From contig NZ_JAOCZP010000003.1 in the NCBI RefSeq assembly GCF_025336525.1, positions 248,001 through 312,000 on the forward strand: 64,000 nt of DNA, read 5' to 3'. Of this stretch, positions 52,658 to 62,775 are shown in pieces. How positions within the stretch are numbered: position 1 is the first letter of the stretch; each line of letters begins with the position of its first letter. The notes below the pieces were generated by a model. The model was given only the letters and a program-made list of their open reading frames with translations, ran no database searches and was not told the DNA's origin. Made by a program: the position numbers and the translations under genes. The stretch comes from Chelativorans salis. GTDB taxonomy: Bacteria > Pseudomonadota > Alphaproteobacteria > Rhizobiales > Rhizobiaceae.

Positions 52658-53035
52658 TCAGCCGACACTATCCCTTACCCACGGATGCCCGCACTCGGCA
52701 TATACGGCTTGTGTCGGCGCAGGGAAGGCCGGATCAGCGAACGAACCGACAGCCACGGCGATCATCGCCGGCTTGCGCTGGGGCTCCCACCAGACCGTCG
52801 AACCGCAGTCGGGACAAAAGTGGAAGTCCACCGGAAAGCCGCTGTCGGAGGGGCGCGTGTAGCACCGAGCCGGCCCCTCCACCCGAACATCTTCCCTTCG
52901 GAAGAAGGCAGCAATACCGAATGTGCTGCCCGTCCGTCTTTGGCAGGCGAAACAATGACACAGCGATACTTTTTCAGGTTCTCCGACGCAGGTTGCCCGG
53001 AGACTTCCGCAAGTGCAGGTCGCAATTCTCGCCAT
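52658..53035 (-). CDS. GFA-family zinc protein
   Basis: Protein of 125 residues from the glutathione-dependent formaldehyde-activating (GFA/CENP-V) family. Zinc-ligand cysteines are clear: CTCGSLRATC, SLCHCFACQRRTGS and CPDCGSTVWW. The start MARIATCTCGSL at 53035 is chosen because the upstream frame translates a palindromic repeat. The substrate is unknown; the family name does not imply formaldehyde chemistry for every member. Confidence 0.88.
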   Translation of the reverse strand: MARIATCTCGSLRATCVGEPEKVSLCHCFACQRRTGSTFGIAAFFRREDVRVEGPARCYTRPSDSGFPVDFHFCPDCGSTVWWEPQRKPAMIAVAVGSFADPAFPAPTQAVYAECGHPWVRDSVG

Positions 53036-53073
53036 GCCGATTTCCCCCGCTTTGCGTCCTGCGCCTAGCCCTC

Positions 53074-53180
53074 CCCTTCGACAAGCTCGGGATGAGGGTT
53101 CACGTTGCGCCGGCCCGCTGTGATCGAAGCTCGCAATGCGGTTGCCATGCCTTCCCTCATGGTGAGCCTGTCGAACGACG
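53074..53180. repeat. Palindromic dispersed repeat with CCTTCGACAAGCTC arms
   Basis: Arm CCCTTCGACAAGCTCGGGAT and its partner (CCCTCATGGTGAGCCTGTCG, then AACGACG) face each other over about 55 bases. The arm core recurs at 39701-39718. It sits between the GFA gene and sdaA. Confidence 0.7.
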
Positions 53181-53210
53181 AGTGTGAAGGCATACGCAGT
53201 CGCTCCGTCG

Positions 53211-54611
53211 CTAGCACTCCACCACATTCACCGCCAGTCCACCAAGGCTGGTCTCCTTGTAGCGCTCGTTCATGTCGAGCCCGGTCTGGCGCATGGTCTC
53301 CACGGCCGCATCGAGAGAGACGAAATGCTTGCCGTCGCCTTTTACGGCGAGGGAGGCGGCGGTGACGGCCTTTACCGCACCCAGCGCATTGCGCTCGATG
53401 CACGGTACTTGCACGAGGCCGGCCACCGGATCGCAGGTCATGCCCAGATGGTGCTCCAGAGCGATCTCTGCGGCGTTCTCCACTTGCTCGGGCGTACCGC
53501 CCAGAACCTCGGCCAGTCCAGCGGCGGCCATGGCGGAGGCCGAGCCCACCTCGCCCTGGCAGCCTACCTCGGCGCCAGAGATGGAAGCGTTGTGCTTGAC
53601 GATGCCGCCTACGGCCGCTGCCGTCAGCAGGAAATCGCGGACGCCGTTCTGGTCGGCATCGACGTGGAAGCGCAGCCAGTAGCGCAGTACCGCCGGCACG
53701 ACCCCGGCAGCACCATTGGTGGGTGCGGTCACGACGCGCCCGCCGGCGGCATTCTCCTCGTTCACCGCCATGGCGTAGACGGACAGCCAATCGTTGGCTG
53801 CGAGCGGATTGGGCTTGTTCTGCCGCCACTCCTCCTCCAGCTTCTCGTGAAGCTGGCGCGCGCGGCGGCGCACCTTCAGCCCGCCCGGCATGACACCGTC
53901 CTGGGACAGTCCGCGCTCGATGCAGCCGTGCATGGCTTGCCATATGCGGTCGAGGCCGGCGTCCAGCTCCGCACCCTCCATGCGCGTTTCCTCGTTGGCG
54001 CGCTTCATCTCGGCTATGGAAAGCCCGCTCTTTGCGGCCATCTCCAGCATCTCGCGCGCGTTTGCGAAGGGATAGGGCACATTGCGGTCGACCGCGGGCT
54101 TCTTCTCGGCCTTCAGCGCCTGCAGTTCCTCTTCGGAGACCACAAAGCCGCCGCCCACCGAGTAATAGATGCGCCGCAGGAGCAGCCGGTCATCAGCGTC
54201 GAAGGCATTGAAGGCCATGCCGTTGGCGTGGCCGGGCAGCGGCGTTTTCCTGTCGAAGGCAAGATCGCTTTCAGGATCGAAGCGGTACTCCGGATGGCCC
54301 GGCGGGCACAGGCGCCGCGTCTTCCTGATCCTGTCGAGAACCTCGTCCGCCTTGTCCGGATCCACCGTCAGCGGCGTCAGGCCTTCAAGCCCGAGTATCA
54401 CCGCCCTGTCGGTGGCATGCCCGATGCCGGTGAAGGCAAGCGAGCCGTGCAGGCTGACCGCCAGCCGTGCCACCTGCGCGCCCGCCGGCCGCGGCCACTC
54501 CCCTTCGCCGATCTCGCGCAGGAAACGCTCCGCCGCCACCATCGGCCCCATCGTGTGGGAACTCGATGGGCCGATGCCGATCTTGAAGAGATCGAACACG
54601 GAAAGGAACAT
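53211..54611 (-). CDS. sdaA: L-serine ammonia-lyase (iron-sulfur, single chain)
   Basis: Converts L-serine to pyruvate and ammonia. The 466-residue protein has the substrate-binding domain first ([20 protein letters not shown]) and the catalytic domain second. Iron-sulfur cysteines appear in [14 protein letters not shown] and [12 protein letters not shown], with SISGAEVG before. The length fits the bacterial one-chain type. Confidence 0.97.
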   Translation of the reverse strand: MFLSVFDLFKIGIGPSSSHTMGPMVAAERFLREIGEGEWPRPAGAQVARLAVSLHGSLAFTGIGHATDRAVILGLEGLTPLTVDPDKADEVLDRIRKTRRLCPPGHPEYRFDPESDLAFDRKTPLPGHANGMAFNAFDADDRLLLRRIYYSVGGGFVVSEEELQALKAEKKPAVDRNVPYPFANAREMLEMAAKSGLSIAEMKRANEETRMEGAELDAGLDRIWQAMHGCIERGLSQDGVMPGGLKVRRRARQLHEKLEEEWRQNKPNPLAANDWLSVYAMAVNEENAAGGRVVTAPTNGAAGVVPAVLRYWLRFHVDADQNGVRDFLLTAAAVGGIVKHNASISGAEVGCQGEVGSASAMAAAGLAEVLGGTPEQVENAAEIALEHHLGMTCDPVAGLVQVPCIERNALGAVKAVTAASLAVKGDGKHFVSLDAAVETMRQTGLDMNERYKETSLGGLAVNVVEC

Positions 54612-54700
54612 GCTTTAACTCCGGCCGCACAAAAACGCCCGCGCATCCCTGCGCGAATCGGCACGCATATGAGTGTCAGGAAACGACATCGCAAGTGGCG

Positions 54701-54734
54701 AAAACAACAAGGGCGCAGCCGAATGGCTGCGCCC
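54701..54734 (-). terminator. Rho-independent terminator of the 42-residue gene
   Basis: Perfect 10-bp stem GGGCGCAGCC / GGCTGCGCCC with a 4-base loop; on the minus strand it is followed by TTGTTGTTTT. It lies 31 bp past the small gene's stop, so that gene is its obvious user. Confidence 0.85.
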
Positions 54735-54765
54735 TGTTATTCGAAATGAAGCGGTTTTTCTGTTT

Positions 54766-54894
54766 TCAGCTCGCCGCGATCACGGCGAGAGATTCGCTTC
54801 CGGCGAAGAGCCAGGCCAACAGGATGATGCCGGCAAGCCCGATCACTGCCTTGGCGGTGACGCCCCAGCAGGATTTCTGAACGGTTTCGTCCAT
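54766..54894 (-). CDS. 42-residue single-span membrane peptide
   Basis: Small frame starting MDETVQKSCWGVTAKAVIGL and continuing into a hydrophobic helix (AGIILLAWLFAG), ending SLAVIAAS. A moderate RBS (GGGAA) precedes the ATG at 54894, and a strong terminator follows, so it is an independent short transcription unit. I do not recognise a family. The flanking spacers contain nothing else I can name. Confidence 0.65.
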   Translation of the reverse strand: MDETVQKSCWGVTAKAVIGLAGIILLAWLFAGSESLAVIAAS

Positions 54895-55145
54895 TGAATT
54901 CCCGTTTAGTCGTTGTTTTTGCGCCGGCCCAAACGCCCCCGTGGCCGATCACTTCAGCCGGGAGATACTCCCCTCCATGCCGCGATGCAACAGGAAAAGC
55001 GGCAAGATGTGGGCCAGGGACCATCACCTGCCGCTGCAGTGGGTCTATCAATACAGTTATTTCAACAACTTATTCGGAAGGTGGCGTTGGTAAATTTTCA
55101 ACGAATACGGCGAAATGCGGGCGCTATCCACAGCCCCGGGCAGCC

Positions 55146-55943
55146 TCAGTCCGGCACAGGCAGGAGGCGGTCGGTCCGTCCTGCCAGCCAATAGGCCAAG
55201 AGTCCCAGCCATTCGCGCATTGCCGTTGTCGTGTTGCGCAGCGAATCGAGCACGTTGTCGGCGGCGAGGCCGAAACGCTCCGTGCCCGATGTCTTGTAAT
55301 CCACCGGCCAGGGGACGACGGGGAAATCCGCCTGCCGGAAAGCACCCACGGCGCGCGGCATGTGGAAAGCCGAGGTCACGAGCAGCCAGGTCTCGCCGGG
55401 CTGTGGAGCGACGAGCCGTTTCGAGAACTGTGCGTTCTCGTAGGTGTCGCGCGAGCGATTTTCCATCTCGATCCGCCCTGGCGCCACGCCGAGTGCGGTG
55501 AGAAGCCGCGGCGCCGTATCGGCATCGCCCTCGCCCGCCAGGAAGACCGAACCGGAGCCGCCGGAGATGACGAGGCGCGCCCCCGGGTAGCGGCGGGCGA
55601 GCACCGCCGCCTCGACAAAGCGGTCACCGCTGGCGTTCAATTCGTAGCCACCGCGCACCAGGTTGATCGCGCCCTCGAAGCCGCCGCCAAGGACGATGAT
55701 CCCATCAACCTCGCCAAGCGGCCCAGCCGGTTGCTGAAAGCGGTTCTCCAAAGGATGTAGGAAGAGTGCCCCGAGCGTCGTCCAGCCCGACAGGCCAAGC
55801 ACCAACAACCCCAGCAAACTGAGAGAAACCGACAGCCGCCGCCAGCGCAGCAAAGCTGCCGTCAGCGACGCCGCAACCAGCAGCCCCGTCAAATTTACCG
55901 GCTGGATCAGGGTCCAGAAGACGGCCGAAGCGAGATGGAACAT
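55146..55943 (-). CDS. YdcF/ElyC-like DUF218 membrane protein
   Basis: Protein of 265 residues with two N-terminal hydrophobic segments (LTGLLVAASLTAALL; LSLLGLLVLGLSGWTTLGAL) and a DUF218 domain. The domain shows DGIIVLGGGFEGAINLV, GARLVISGGSGSV and LVTSAFHMPRAVGAF. ElyC, a DUF218 protein, affects undecaprenyl-carrier use in E. coli; whether this protein does is inference. It follows gatA closely on the minus strand. Confidence 0.88.
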   Translation of the reverse strand: MFHLASAVFWTLIQPVNLTGLLVAASLTAALLRWRRLSVSLSLLGLLVLGLSGWTTLGALFLHPLENRFQQPAGPLGEVDGIIVLGGGFEGAINLVRGGYELNASGDRFVEAAVLARRYPGARLVISGGSGSVFLAGEGDADTAPRLLTALGVAPGRIEMENRSRDTYENAQFSKRLVAPQPGETWLLVTSAFHMPRAVGAFRQADFPVVPWPVDYKTSGTERFGLAADNVLDSLRNTTTAMREWLGLLAYWLAGRTDRLLPVPD

Positions 55944-55987
55944 GGCGTCGGCCTCGCTGCCATCAGACGCGGCGGCGGGCGGTCAAC

Positions 55988-57475
55988 CTACCACCAGCGC
56001 TTCGGCGCGAACTTGCCGGCCGCCTGCTCAAGGACGTAGCCGGTGCGGAACAGCGTCTCTTCATCGAAGGGCCGGCCGATGAGTTGCAAGCCGAGCGGCA
56101 GCCCCTTGCCGTCGAGCCCCGCCGGCACAGCGATGCCCGGCAGGCCGGCCATGTTCACCGTGACGGTGAAGATGTCGTTGAGATACATCTTCACCGGGTC
56201 GGCATCCATGTCCTGCTCGGCGATGCCGAAGGCGGCCGACGGTGTGGCCGGCGTCAGAATGGCCTCGACCCCGGCCGCGAACGCCTCCTCGAAATCCCGC
56301 TTGATGAGCGTGCGCACCTTCTGCGCCCTGAGATAATAGGCGTCGTAGTAGCCTGCCGACAGCACATAGGTGCCGATCATGACCCGCCGCTTCACCTCGC
56401 GGCCGAAGCCGGCGGCGCGCGTCTTCTCGTACATGTCGCTCACGTCACTGCCGGGCACGCGCAGGCCGTAGCGCACGCCGTCATAACGCGCGAGGTTGGA
56501 CGAAGCCTCCGCCGGCGCGACGATGTAATAGGCCGGCAGCGCATATTTCGTATGCGGCAGGGAGATGTCGACGATCTCGGCGCCGGCGTCGCGCATCCAT
56601 TCGATGCCTTTCCGCCACAGCGCCTCGATCTCTTCGGGCATGCCGTCGATGCGATATTCCTTGGGAATGCCTATCTTCAGCCCCTTGACCGACTGGCCGA
56701 CTGCCGCCTCGTAGTCCGGCACCGGCCGGTCGACGGAGGTGGTGTCCCTGGGATCGACCGAGGCCATCGACTTCAAGAGGATCGCTGCGTCGCGCACGTC
56801 GCGCGCGATCGGCCCGGCCTGGTCGAGCGAGGAGGCAAAGGCGACAATGCCCCAGCGCGAGCAGCGCCCGTAGGTGGGCTTGATGCCGACGGTGGCGGTG
56901 AAGGCGGCAGGCTGGCGAATGGAGCCGCCCGTATCGGTCGCCGTGGCGCCCGCGCACAACCATGCGGCGACCGCGGCCGCCGAGCCGCCGGACGAGCCGC
57001 CAGGCACCAGCGCCTTGTTGTCGCCCTCGGCCCGCCAGGGATTGACCACCGGGCCGTAGTAGGAGGTCTCGTTGGACGAGCCCATGGCGAACTCGTCCAT
57101 GTTGAGCTTGCCGAGCATCACCGCGCCGTCCGCCCACAGATTGGCGGTGACGGTGGATTCGTAGCGCGGCTCGAAATGGTCGAGGATGTGGCTGGCGGCC
57201 TGCGTATGGACGCCCTCGGTCGCAAAAAGATCCTTGATACCGAGCGGAATACCTTCCAGCGCGCCGGCCTCACCCTTGGCGATGCGGGCGTCGGAAGCCT
57301 TGGCCATCTCGCGCGCCTTGTCCGGCGTCACCGCTACATAAGCGTTGAGCGCGCCGTTCGCCGCCTCGATGGCGGCCAGGTAGGATTCGGTCAGCTCGAG
57401 CGCGGAGATGTCGCGCGCCGCGAGTTTCTCGCGGGCTTGGGCGATGGTCAGTTGGGTCAGGCTGGAATCGGTCAT
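55988..57475 (-). CDS. gatA: Glutamyl-tRNA(Gln) amidotransferase subunit A
   Basis: Amidase subunit of GatCAB, which turns Glu-tRNA(Gln) and Asp-tRNA(Asn) into the amidated forms. The 495-residue protein has the Ser-cisSer-Lys triad region [24 protein letters not shown] and [10 protein letters not shown]. The ATG at 57475 ([20 protein letters not shown]) overlaps the GNAT stop by 4 bp; the longer frame is unconserved. gatB is not in the window. Confidence 0.97.
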   Translation of the reverse strand: MTDSSLTQLTIAQAREKLAARDISALELTESYLAAIEAANGALNAYVAVTPDKAREMAKASDARIAKGEAGALEGIPLGIKDLFATEGVHTQAASHILDHFEPRYESTVTANLWADGAVMLGKLNMDEFAMGSSNETSYYGPVVNPWRAEGDNKALVPGGSSGGSAAAVAAWLCAGATATDTGGSIRQPAAFTATVGIKPTYGRCSRWGIVAFASSLDQAGPIARDVRDAAILLKSMASVDPRDTTSVDRPVPDYEAAVGQSVKGLKIGIPKEYRIDGMPEEIEALWRKGIEWMRDAGAEIVDISLPHTKYALPAYYIVAPAEASSNLARYDGVRYGLRVPGSDVSDMYEKTRAAGFGREVKRRVMIGTYVLSAGYYDAYYLRAQKVRTLIKRDFEEAFAAGVEAILTPATPSAAFGIAEQDMDADPVKMYLNDIFTVTVNMAGLPGIAVPAGLDGKGLPLGLQLIGRPFDEETLFRTGYVLEQAAGKFAPKRWW

Positions 57476-57957
57476 CAGGCCGCTTTTTCTTCGATAAGGA
57501 GTTTCTCGTAGAATCGGGAATATTCCGTGTCCGGGTAGTCCAGGAACGCGCTGCAGCGGCGGAAACCGCCCGCTTCGTAGAACCGCCAGGTGGCTGTGAA
57601 GCCGTCTGTCCCGCCGGTTTCCAGCGCCAAGCGATGGATGCCCTTCTCGCGCGCTAGGGCTTCTACTGCCTGCAGCAACAACCGGCCGACGCCGCCGCCG
57701 CGCCAGGCAGGCCGCGTCCACATGCGCTTCACCTCGGCCAGCCGCGCGTCGTGCACCTTCAGGGAGCCCATGCCCGTGGCGACGCCCTCCCTGCTGCGCG
57801 CGACGAAGACGGTGGTATGCGGCTCCGCCATCTGCTCGGCCGTCATCTGGAACTGGAATTCGGGCGGTGAGAGCGGATTCAGATGAGCGTTCAATTCTTC
57901 CACCATCGCCCGCACATCGTCCTGCAACGGCGTCTCGACGGTGATCACAATTGCCAT
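57475..57957 (-). CDS. GNAT-family N-acetyltransferase between gatC and gatA
   Basis: Protein of 160 residues with a GNAT acetyl-CoA site ([20 protein letters not shown]) and C-terminal motif [17 protein letters not shown]. It starts 5 bp after gatC and overlaps gatA by 4 bp, so it is part of the gat operon. Substrate unknown. No similarity to GatB. Confidence 0.88.
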   Translation of the reverse strand: MAIVITVETPLQDDVRAMVEELNAHLNPLSPPEFQFQMTAEQMAEPHTTVFVARSREGVATGMGSLKVHDARLAEVKRMWTRPAWRGGGVGRLLLQAVEALAREKGIHRLALETGGTDGFTATWRFYEAGGFRRCSAFLDYPDTEYSRFYEKLLIEEKAA

Positions 57958-57962
57958 CGCCG

Positions 57963-58250
57963 CTACTCCACCACCTTCGGCACGACGAAGAAATTGTCGT
58001 CGCCCGCCGGCGCGTTGGCGACGATGTCCTTGGCCTTGCTGCCGTCGGTCACCTCGTCCTGGCGCATCTTTATTGCCGTGGGGATCACCGAGGTCATCGG
58101 CTCCACGTCGGTGACGTCCACCTCGCCCAACTGCTCAACGAAGCCGAGAATGGCGTTGAGCTCGCCGGTCATGCGGCCCGCCTCCTCGTCGTCGACGGCA
58201 ATTCTGGCCAGCTTCGCGACGCGCTTCACGGTCTCGATATCGACGGACAT
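57963..58250 (-). CDS. gatC: Glutamyl-tRNA(Gln) amidotransferase subunit C
   Basis: Small stabilising subunit of GatCAB, 95 residues, starting [20 protein letters not shown]. It has the conserved [20 protein letters not shown] and the C-terminal REDEVTDG-like [15 protein letters not shown]. It heads the gatC-GNAT-gatA operon. Confidence 0.96.
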   Translation of the reverse strand: MSVDIETVKRVAKLARIAVDDEEAGRMTGELNAILGFVEQLGEVDVTDVEPMTSVIPTAIKMRQDEVTDGSKAKDIVANAPAGDDNFFVVPKVVE

Positions 58251-58352
58251 GCTGCTCTTCCTTGCCAGGGAAACAATGGCACAGGGCTATAGTCGCGCCC
58301 GGCGCGGGGCGCAACAACCATCACAGAAAAAGCCGCCGTCTAAAGCTCCTGC

Positions 58353-59060
58353 CTAAAGCTCCACCGGCTTGCCGCGCTCCGGCGTCAGCACCTTGGTGTC
58401 GGTCCCCTTCATGCCCTCGATAAATTTCTCTGCTGACTGGTCGACGATGGGGAAGGAGGCGTAGTGGCACGGGATGACCGTCTCGAACTGGAAGAAGCGC
58501 CGGCAGGCGAGCGCGGCCACCGCACCGCCCATGGTGAAGCGGTCGCCGATGGGCACGATGCCGATATCCGGCTGGTGCAGTTCCTGGATCAGCGCCATGT
58601 CGCCGAAGATGTCCGTGTCGCCCATGTGGTAGAGCGTCTTGTCCTGCGGGAAATGCAGCACCAGCCCGGCGGGATTGCCGAGATAGACGTTGTTTCCGTC
58701 ATCCAGCGGGAAGGAGGAGGAATGAAGCGCCTGCACGAAGGTGGTGGTGAAGCCGCCGCAATCCACCGTGCCGCCGAGATTGGTGGGATTGATCCTCTCC
58801 TGACTGACGCCCTGCCCGACGAGATACATGCATATCTCGAAATTGGCGACCAGCATGGCGCCCGTCTTCTCCAGGACGGCAAGCGAATCGCCCAGATGGT
58901 CGCTGTGCCCGTGGGTGAGCAGCACATGGGTGATGCCCTTCGCCGGATCCTCCCAGCCGCCGTCCCACGACGGATTGTCGCTCAGGAAGGGGTCGATGAG
59001 GATGTTCGCACCGCTTGCCTCGATCCTGAAGGCTGAGTGGCCGTACCAGGTGATTTTCAT
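58353..59060 (-). CDS. UPF0173 metal-dependent hydrolase
   Basis: Metallo-beta-lactamase fold protein of 235 residues with [20 protein letters not shown] at the start, the metal motif [10 protein letters not shown], and [18 protein letters not shown]. All metal ligands are present. The reaction is unknown; UPF0173 members are widespread. It is divergent from ruvX by 73 bp. Confidence 0.93.
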   Translation of the reverse strand: MKITWYGHSAFRIEASGANILIDPFLSDNPSWDGGWEDPAKGITHVLLTHGHSDHLGDSLAVLEKTGAMLVANFEICMYLVGQGVSQERINPTNLGGTVDCGGFTTTFVQALHSSSFPLDDGNNVYLGNPAGLVLHFPQDKTLYHMGDTDIFGDMALIQELHQPDIGIVPIGDRFTMGGAVAALACRRFFQFETVIPCHYASFPIVDQSAEKFIEGMKGTDTKVLTPERGKPVEL

Positions 59061-59133
59061 TCCACGCTCCTCGCTTGTTGAGGTTTTGGAGGATAGAACG
59101 AGCCGTCACCGAGTCAAAGAAAAGGCCGTGGTC

Positions 59134-59619
59134 ATGGGTGTGCTTTCCATTGAAGAACTCGCCGAGACCTTGCCCGCAGGCCACCCGTTAGCGGGCATCG
59201 ATCTCGGCACCAAGACCATCGGCCTCGCCATCTCCGATCTCGGTCTGTCGCTCGCCTCGCCGCGGCCGATGATCGCGCGGAAAAAATTCACCCAGGATGC
59301 GAAAACCCTGCTCGATCAGCTCGCCCGCGAGAAGGCTGCCGCGGTGGTCGTCGGTCTACCGGTCAACATGGACGGCAGCGAAGGCCCGCGCGCCCAGTCC
59401 ACCCGCGCCTTCGTGCGCAACCTGTCTGCGATGAGCGACCTGCCCTTCGTTTTCTGGGACGAGCGGCTTTCGACGGTAGCCGCCGAGCGGGTGCTGATCG
59501 AGATGGACGTCTCGCGGGCGAAGCGCGCCGGCCGCATCGATTCGGCGGCCGCCGCCTTCATCCTGCAAGGGGCGCTCGACCGGCTTCAGGCGCTGCGGAC
59601 GGCATCCTCGCGCGAGTAG
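59134..59619 (+). CDS. ruvX: RuvX/YqgF putative pre-16S rRNA nuclease
   Basis: RNase H-like protein of 161 residues needed for 16S rRNA 5' maturation and also described as a Holliday junction resolvase homologue. It has [34 protein letters not shown] and [15 protein letters not shown] with the catalytic acidic residues. The ATG at 59134 is preferred over a GTG six bases earlier. Its 3' end overlaps the convergent DUF6105 gene by 62 bp. Confidence 0.93.
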   Translation: MGVLSIEELAETLPAGHPLAGIDLGTKTIGLAISDLGLSLASPRPMIARKKFTQDAKTLLDQLAREKAAAVVVGLPVNMDGSEGPRAQSTRAFVRNLSAMSDLPFVFWDERLSTVAAERVLIEMDVSRAKRAGRIDSAAAAFILQGALDRLQALRTASSRE

Positions 59620-59902
59620 TTCGACCGCCCCGCCGCTCGGCGATCCACGCGCGGATGGCGCGGCGGCGGCGGAAAGCGAGAATCGCCAGCAGAATGAACG
59701 TATCGACCACACAAGCCCGCACAAGCAGCGGCGGCAGAGCCGATGGCTCAATTCCCAGAATCTGGCCGTAGATCTCGAAGACGAGATCGTGCATCTGCCG
59801 GGTGAGCATCACGAAGCCGAAATTGATGTCGTTGAAGGACAGGAAATACCAGCCCCAGATAAGGCTCATCGGCAGCGCCCAGAAAATCAGGATGTAGCGC
59901 AT
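59558..59902 (-). CDS. DUF6105 small membrane protein
   Basis: Protein of 114 residues starting [20 protein letters not shown] with two hydrophobic segments (the second [15 protein letters not shown]) and a basic tail. This fits the rhizobial DUF6105 group. The function is unknown. Its C-terminal part lies opposite the end of ruvX. Confidence 0.7.
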   Translation of the reverse strand: MRYILIFWALPMSLIWGWYFLSFNDINFGFVMLTRQMHDLVFEIYGQILGIEPSALPPLLVRACVVDTFILLAILAFRRRRAIRAWIAERRGGRTTRARMPSAAPEAGRAPLAG

Positions 59903-60022
59903 AGAGCCCCTCCATTGCCGCATTCCGGCGTGGAATCGACACTGGCTTCCCGGCACGCCGAGCGCAACGCTTACCATTCGTTAGGGTTAATACCGGCAGC
60001 ACCGAGGCTCTACCGGGGGGCT

Positions 60023-61651
60023 CTACCCCGCATCCGGATACAGCATCTCCACGATCGCCGCTGCATCATGGCGCGCGTCGAGCATGCCGTAGGTGCCGCG
60101 CCATTGGCCAGCGAGGCGCGTTTCGATGAAAGCGTCGGCCACCCGCCCCGCCCCCAGCCGCCTCAACTCCGCAGCGGCGGCGGCAAGGGCAAGCTGCTCG
60201 GTCAGGATGCGTGCGGAGCCCTCGTCCGACTGGCATACCCGGATCGCTGCCTTGAGCACCTCCACAGTGCCGCGACCGGGTTCGCCAAGGTCGCTGTGGA
60301 TGCTCGCCAGCACCTCGTCGAAGAGACCGGCATTGCGCGAAAGCACGCGCAGCACGTCGAGCGCCATGACGTTGCCGGAGCCCTCCCAGATGGCGTTGAC
60401 CGGCGCCTCGCGATAATGGCGGGCGAGCGGCGCTTCCTCGACATAGCCGTTGCCGCCGAGGCACTCCATCGCCTCATAGGTGACGGCGGGCGCGATCTTG
60501 CAGACCCAATATTTCACCACCGGTGTCATCACCCGAGCAAAAGCAGCGTCGGCGCGATTTGCCGCCGCCTCGTCAAACGAGCGGGCAAGGCGGAAGGAAA
60601 GCGCAGTGGCTGCCGCCACGTCGAGCGCGAGATCGGCCAGCACACGCTGCATCAGCGGCTGCTCGACCAGCGTCTTACCGAAGACCTGCCGATGGCGCGC
60701 GTGGTGCACCGCCTCGGCCAGGGAAGCACGCATCAGCCCGGCCGAACCCATTGCACAGTCTAGCCGCGTCAATGTTACCATATCCATGATGGTGCGGATG
60801 CCATGCCCCAATTCGCCGACGGGAAAGCCCAGCGCACCTTCGAACTCGACCTCCGAGGAGGCATTGGAGCGGTTGCCGAGCTTGTCCTTCAGCCGTTGGA
60901 AGCGGAAGCCATTGGCCGATCCGTCTTCGCTGACACGCGGCAGGAGGAAACAGGAAAGCCCCTCCCTCGCCTGCGCCAGCACCAGGAAACCGTCGCTCAT
61001 GGGCGCGGACATGAACCATTTGTGCCCGGTGATTCGGAAAAGCCCATCGCCGGCAGGCTCGGCGACGGTCGTGTTGGCGCGCACATCGGTGCCGCCCTGC
61101 TTCTCCGTCATGCCCATGCCGAGCGTCACACCCTGCTTCTGGGCTGCGGGGCGGTTGGAATGGTCGTACTTGCGGGCGATCACGCGCGGCGCCCAGATGC
61201 GGAAGATATCCGGGTTGGCCATCAGCGCTGCCAGCGAAGCGTTGGTCATGGTGAGCGGGCAGAGGTGGCCGAGCTCAAGCTGTGCGGTGAGATAGAAGCG
61301 TGCCGCCCGTGCCTGGTGGCGCCGCCCCTTCTCCGGCTCGTTCTCCTCCCAGATGGAAGAATGGATGCCGGCGCCCACGGAACGGCGCATCAGCGCATGA
61401 TAAGCCGGGTGGTACTCGACGATATCCGCACGGTGTCCATAGCGGTCATGGGTTTTGAGCGTCGGCACTTCCGTATTTGCCAGCCGTGCCAGGTCTTGCG
61501 CATCCTGGTTACGCACGAAACGGCCCAGCGTCTCCAGCTCCTTGCGCACCGGCTCGGAAAAATTCTCGCTAAGTTGGACAAGAAGCGGGTCGGACCGCCA
61601 AGCGTTCGTTCCGCTGATGGGGGGCGGCTGGTTTGTTACCTCGTGGTTCAC
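60023..61651 (-). CDS. AidB-like acyl-CoA dehydrogenase
   Basis: FAD enzyme of 542 residues, the size of E. coli AidB (541). It has LGMGMTEKQGGTDVRANTT, GHKWFMSAPMSDGFLVLAQA and the C-terminal ECLGGNGYVEEAPLARHYRE and EGSGNVMALDVLRVLSR. AidB is induced by alkylation damage but its substrate is unclear; isovaleryl-CoA dehydrogenase activity is weak. The start is GTG at 61651. It is divergent from pyrB. Confidence 0.93.
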   Translation of the reverse strand: MNHEVTNQPPPISGTNAWRSDPLLVQLSENFSEPVRKELETLGRFVRNQDAQDLARLANTEVPTLKTHDRYGHRADIVEYHPAYHALMRRSVGAGIHSSIWEENEPEKGRRHQARAARFYLTAQLELGHLCPLTMTNASLAALMANPDIFRIWAPRVIARKYDHSNRPAAQKQGVTLGMGMTEKQGGTDVRANTTVAEPAGDGLFRITGHKWFMSAPMSDGFLVLAQAREGLSCFLLPRVSEDGSANGFRFQRLKDKLGNRSNASSEVEFEGALGFPVGELGHGIRTIMDMVTLTRLDCAMGSAGLMRASLAEAVHHARHRQVFGKTLVEQPLMQRVLADLALDVAAATALSFRLARSFDEAAANRADAAFARVMTPVVKYWVCKIAPAVTYEAMECLGGNGYVEEAPLARHYREAPVNAIWEGSGNVMALDVLRVLSRNAGLFDEVLASIHSDLGEPGRGTVEVLKAAIRVCQSDEGSARILTEQLALAAAAAELRRLGAGRVADAFIETRLAGQWRGTYGMLDARHDAAAIVEMLYPDAG

Positions 61652-61812
61652 GCAAAATTTCCTTTGCCGTTCCGGCTTTACGGTAAGTTCCGCTTTTTGT
61701 GATATGAGCCTAACCCCTTTCCATTTCCATTGAAAATTGTCGGGAGAAACGCCCCACAGGCTTTTCTCCAGCTTGCGAGAAGAACTGCACGCGCCTATAG
61801 CAACCCCTTGAG

Positions 61813-62775
61813 ATGACAGACACGCTGGCCTTTCCGCTCTTCCCGCACCGCCACCTGCTTGGCATCAAAAGCCTGTCGCCCGCAGACATAGAAATGCTGC
61901 TCGACAGGGCCGACGCCGCGGTCGCCGTTTCGCGCCAGCCGGAGAAGAAGCTCGCTACCCTGCGAGGGCGCACGCAGATCAATCTCTTCTACGAAGCCTC
62001 TACGCGCACCCAGTCCTCCTTCGAGCTGGCGGGCAAGCGGATGGGCGCCGACGTCATGAATATGTCGGTGGCGAGTTCGTCGACCAAGAAGGGCGAAACC
62101 CTGCTCGACACCGCGGCCACGCTCAATGCCATGCGCCCCGACATCCTCGTCATCCGCCATTCGGCTGCGGGGGCAGCTGCACTCCTGGCACAGAAGGTTG
62201 GCTGCTCTGTCGTCAATGCCGGCGACGGGGCGCACGAGCATCCCACCCAGGCGCTTCTCGATGCCCTCACCATACGCCGCGCCAAAGGCCGGCTCGCTGG
62301 CCTTACGGTCGCCATCTGCGGTGACATCCTGCACTCGCGCGTTGCCCGCTCCAACATCATTCTGCTCAATGCCTTGGGCGCGCGGGTGCGCGTCGTCGCT
62401 CCCTCCACGCTACTGCCGGCGGGCGTCGAGCAGATGGGCGTCGAACCCTTCACCACTATGGAGGATGGGCTGAAGGGCGCCGACGTGGTGATGATGCTGA
62501 GGCTGCAGCGCGAGCGCATGGCCGGCAGCTTCGTGCCCTCGGTGCGCGAATATTTCCGCTTCTTCGGTCTCGACTCACAGAAGCTGAAAGCTGCGAAGAA
62601 GGACGCACTGGTCATGCATCCAGGCCCCATGAACCGCGGCGTCGAGATTGCATCGGAAGTGGCCGACGGCCCACAGAGTGTGATCCAGGAGCAGGTGGAG
62701 ATGGGGGTCGCCGTGCGCATGGCGGTGATGGAAGCGCTGCTCGACCCGCGCCGCAACGCGGGGGGCGTGGCATGA
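61813..62775 (+). CDS. pyrB: Aspartate carbamoyltransferase catalytic subunit
   Basis: Second step of pyrimidine synthesis. The 320-residue protein has the carbamoyl-phosphate motif [34 protein letters not shown] and [14 protein letters not shown]. The stop overlaps the start of the dihydroorotase-like gene (ATGA). No PyrI is seen; in the pyrB-pyrC' type the partner is the degenerate dihydroorotase. Confidence 0.97.
   Translation: MTDTLAFPLFPHRHLLGIKSLSPADIEMLLDRADAAVAVSRQPEKKLATLRGRTQINLFYEASTRTQSSFELAGKRMGADVMNMSVASSSTKKGETLLDTAATLNAMRPDILVIRHSAAGAAALLAQKVGCSVVNAGDGAHEHPTQALLDALTIRRAKGRLAGLTVAICGDILHSRVARSNIILLNALGARVRVVAPSTLLPAGVEQMGVEPFTTMEDGLKGADVVMMLRLQRERMAGSFVPSVREYFRFFGLDSQKLKAAKKDALVMHPGPMNRGVEIASEVADGPQSVIQEQVEMGVAVRMAVMEALLDPRRNAGGVA

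Noticed and set aside
53036-53227. N-terminal extension of the GFA protein
   Set aside because: The extra 64 residues are a translation of the palindromic repeat at 53074-53180; zinc-family homology begins at the ATG at 53035.
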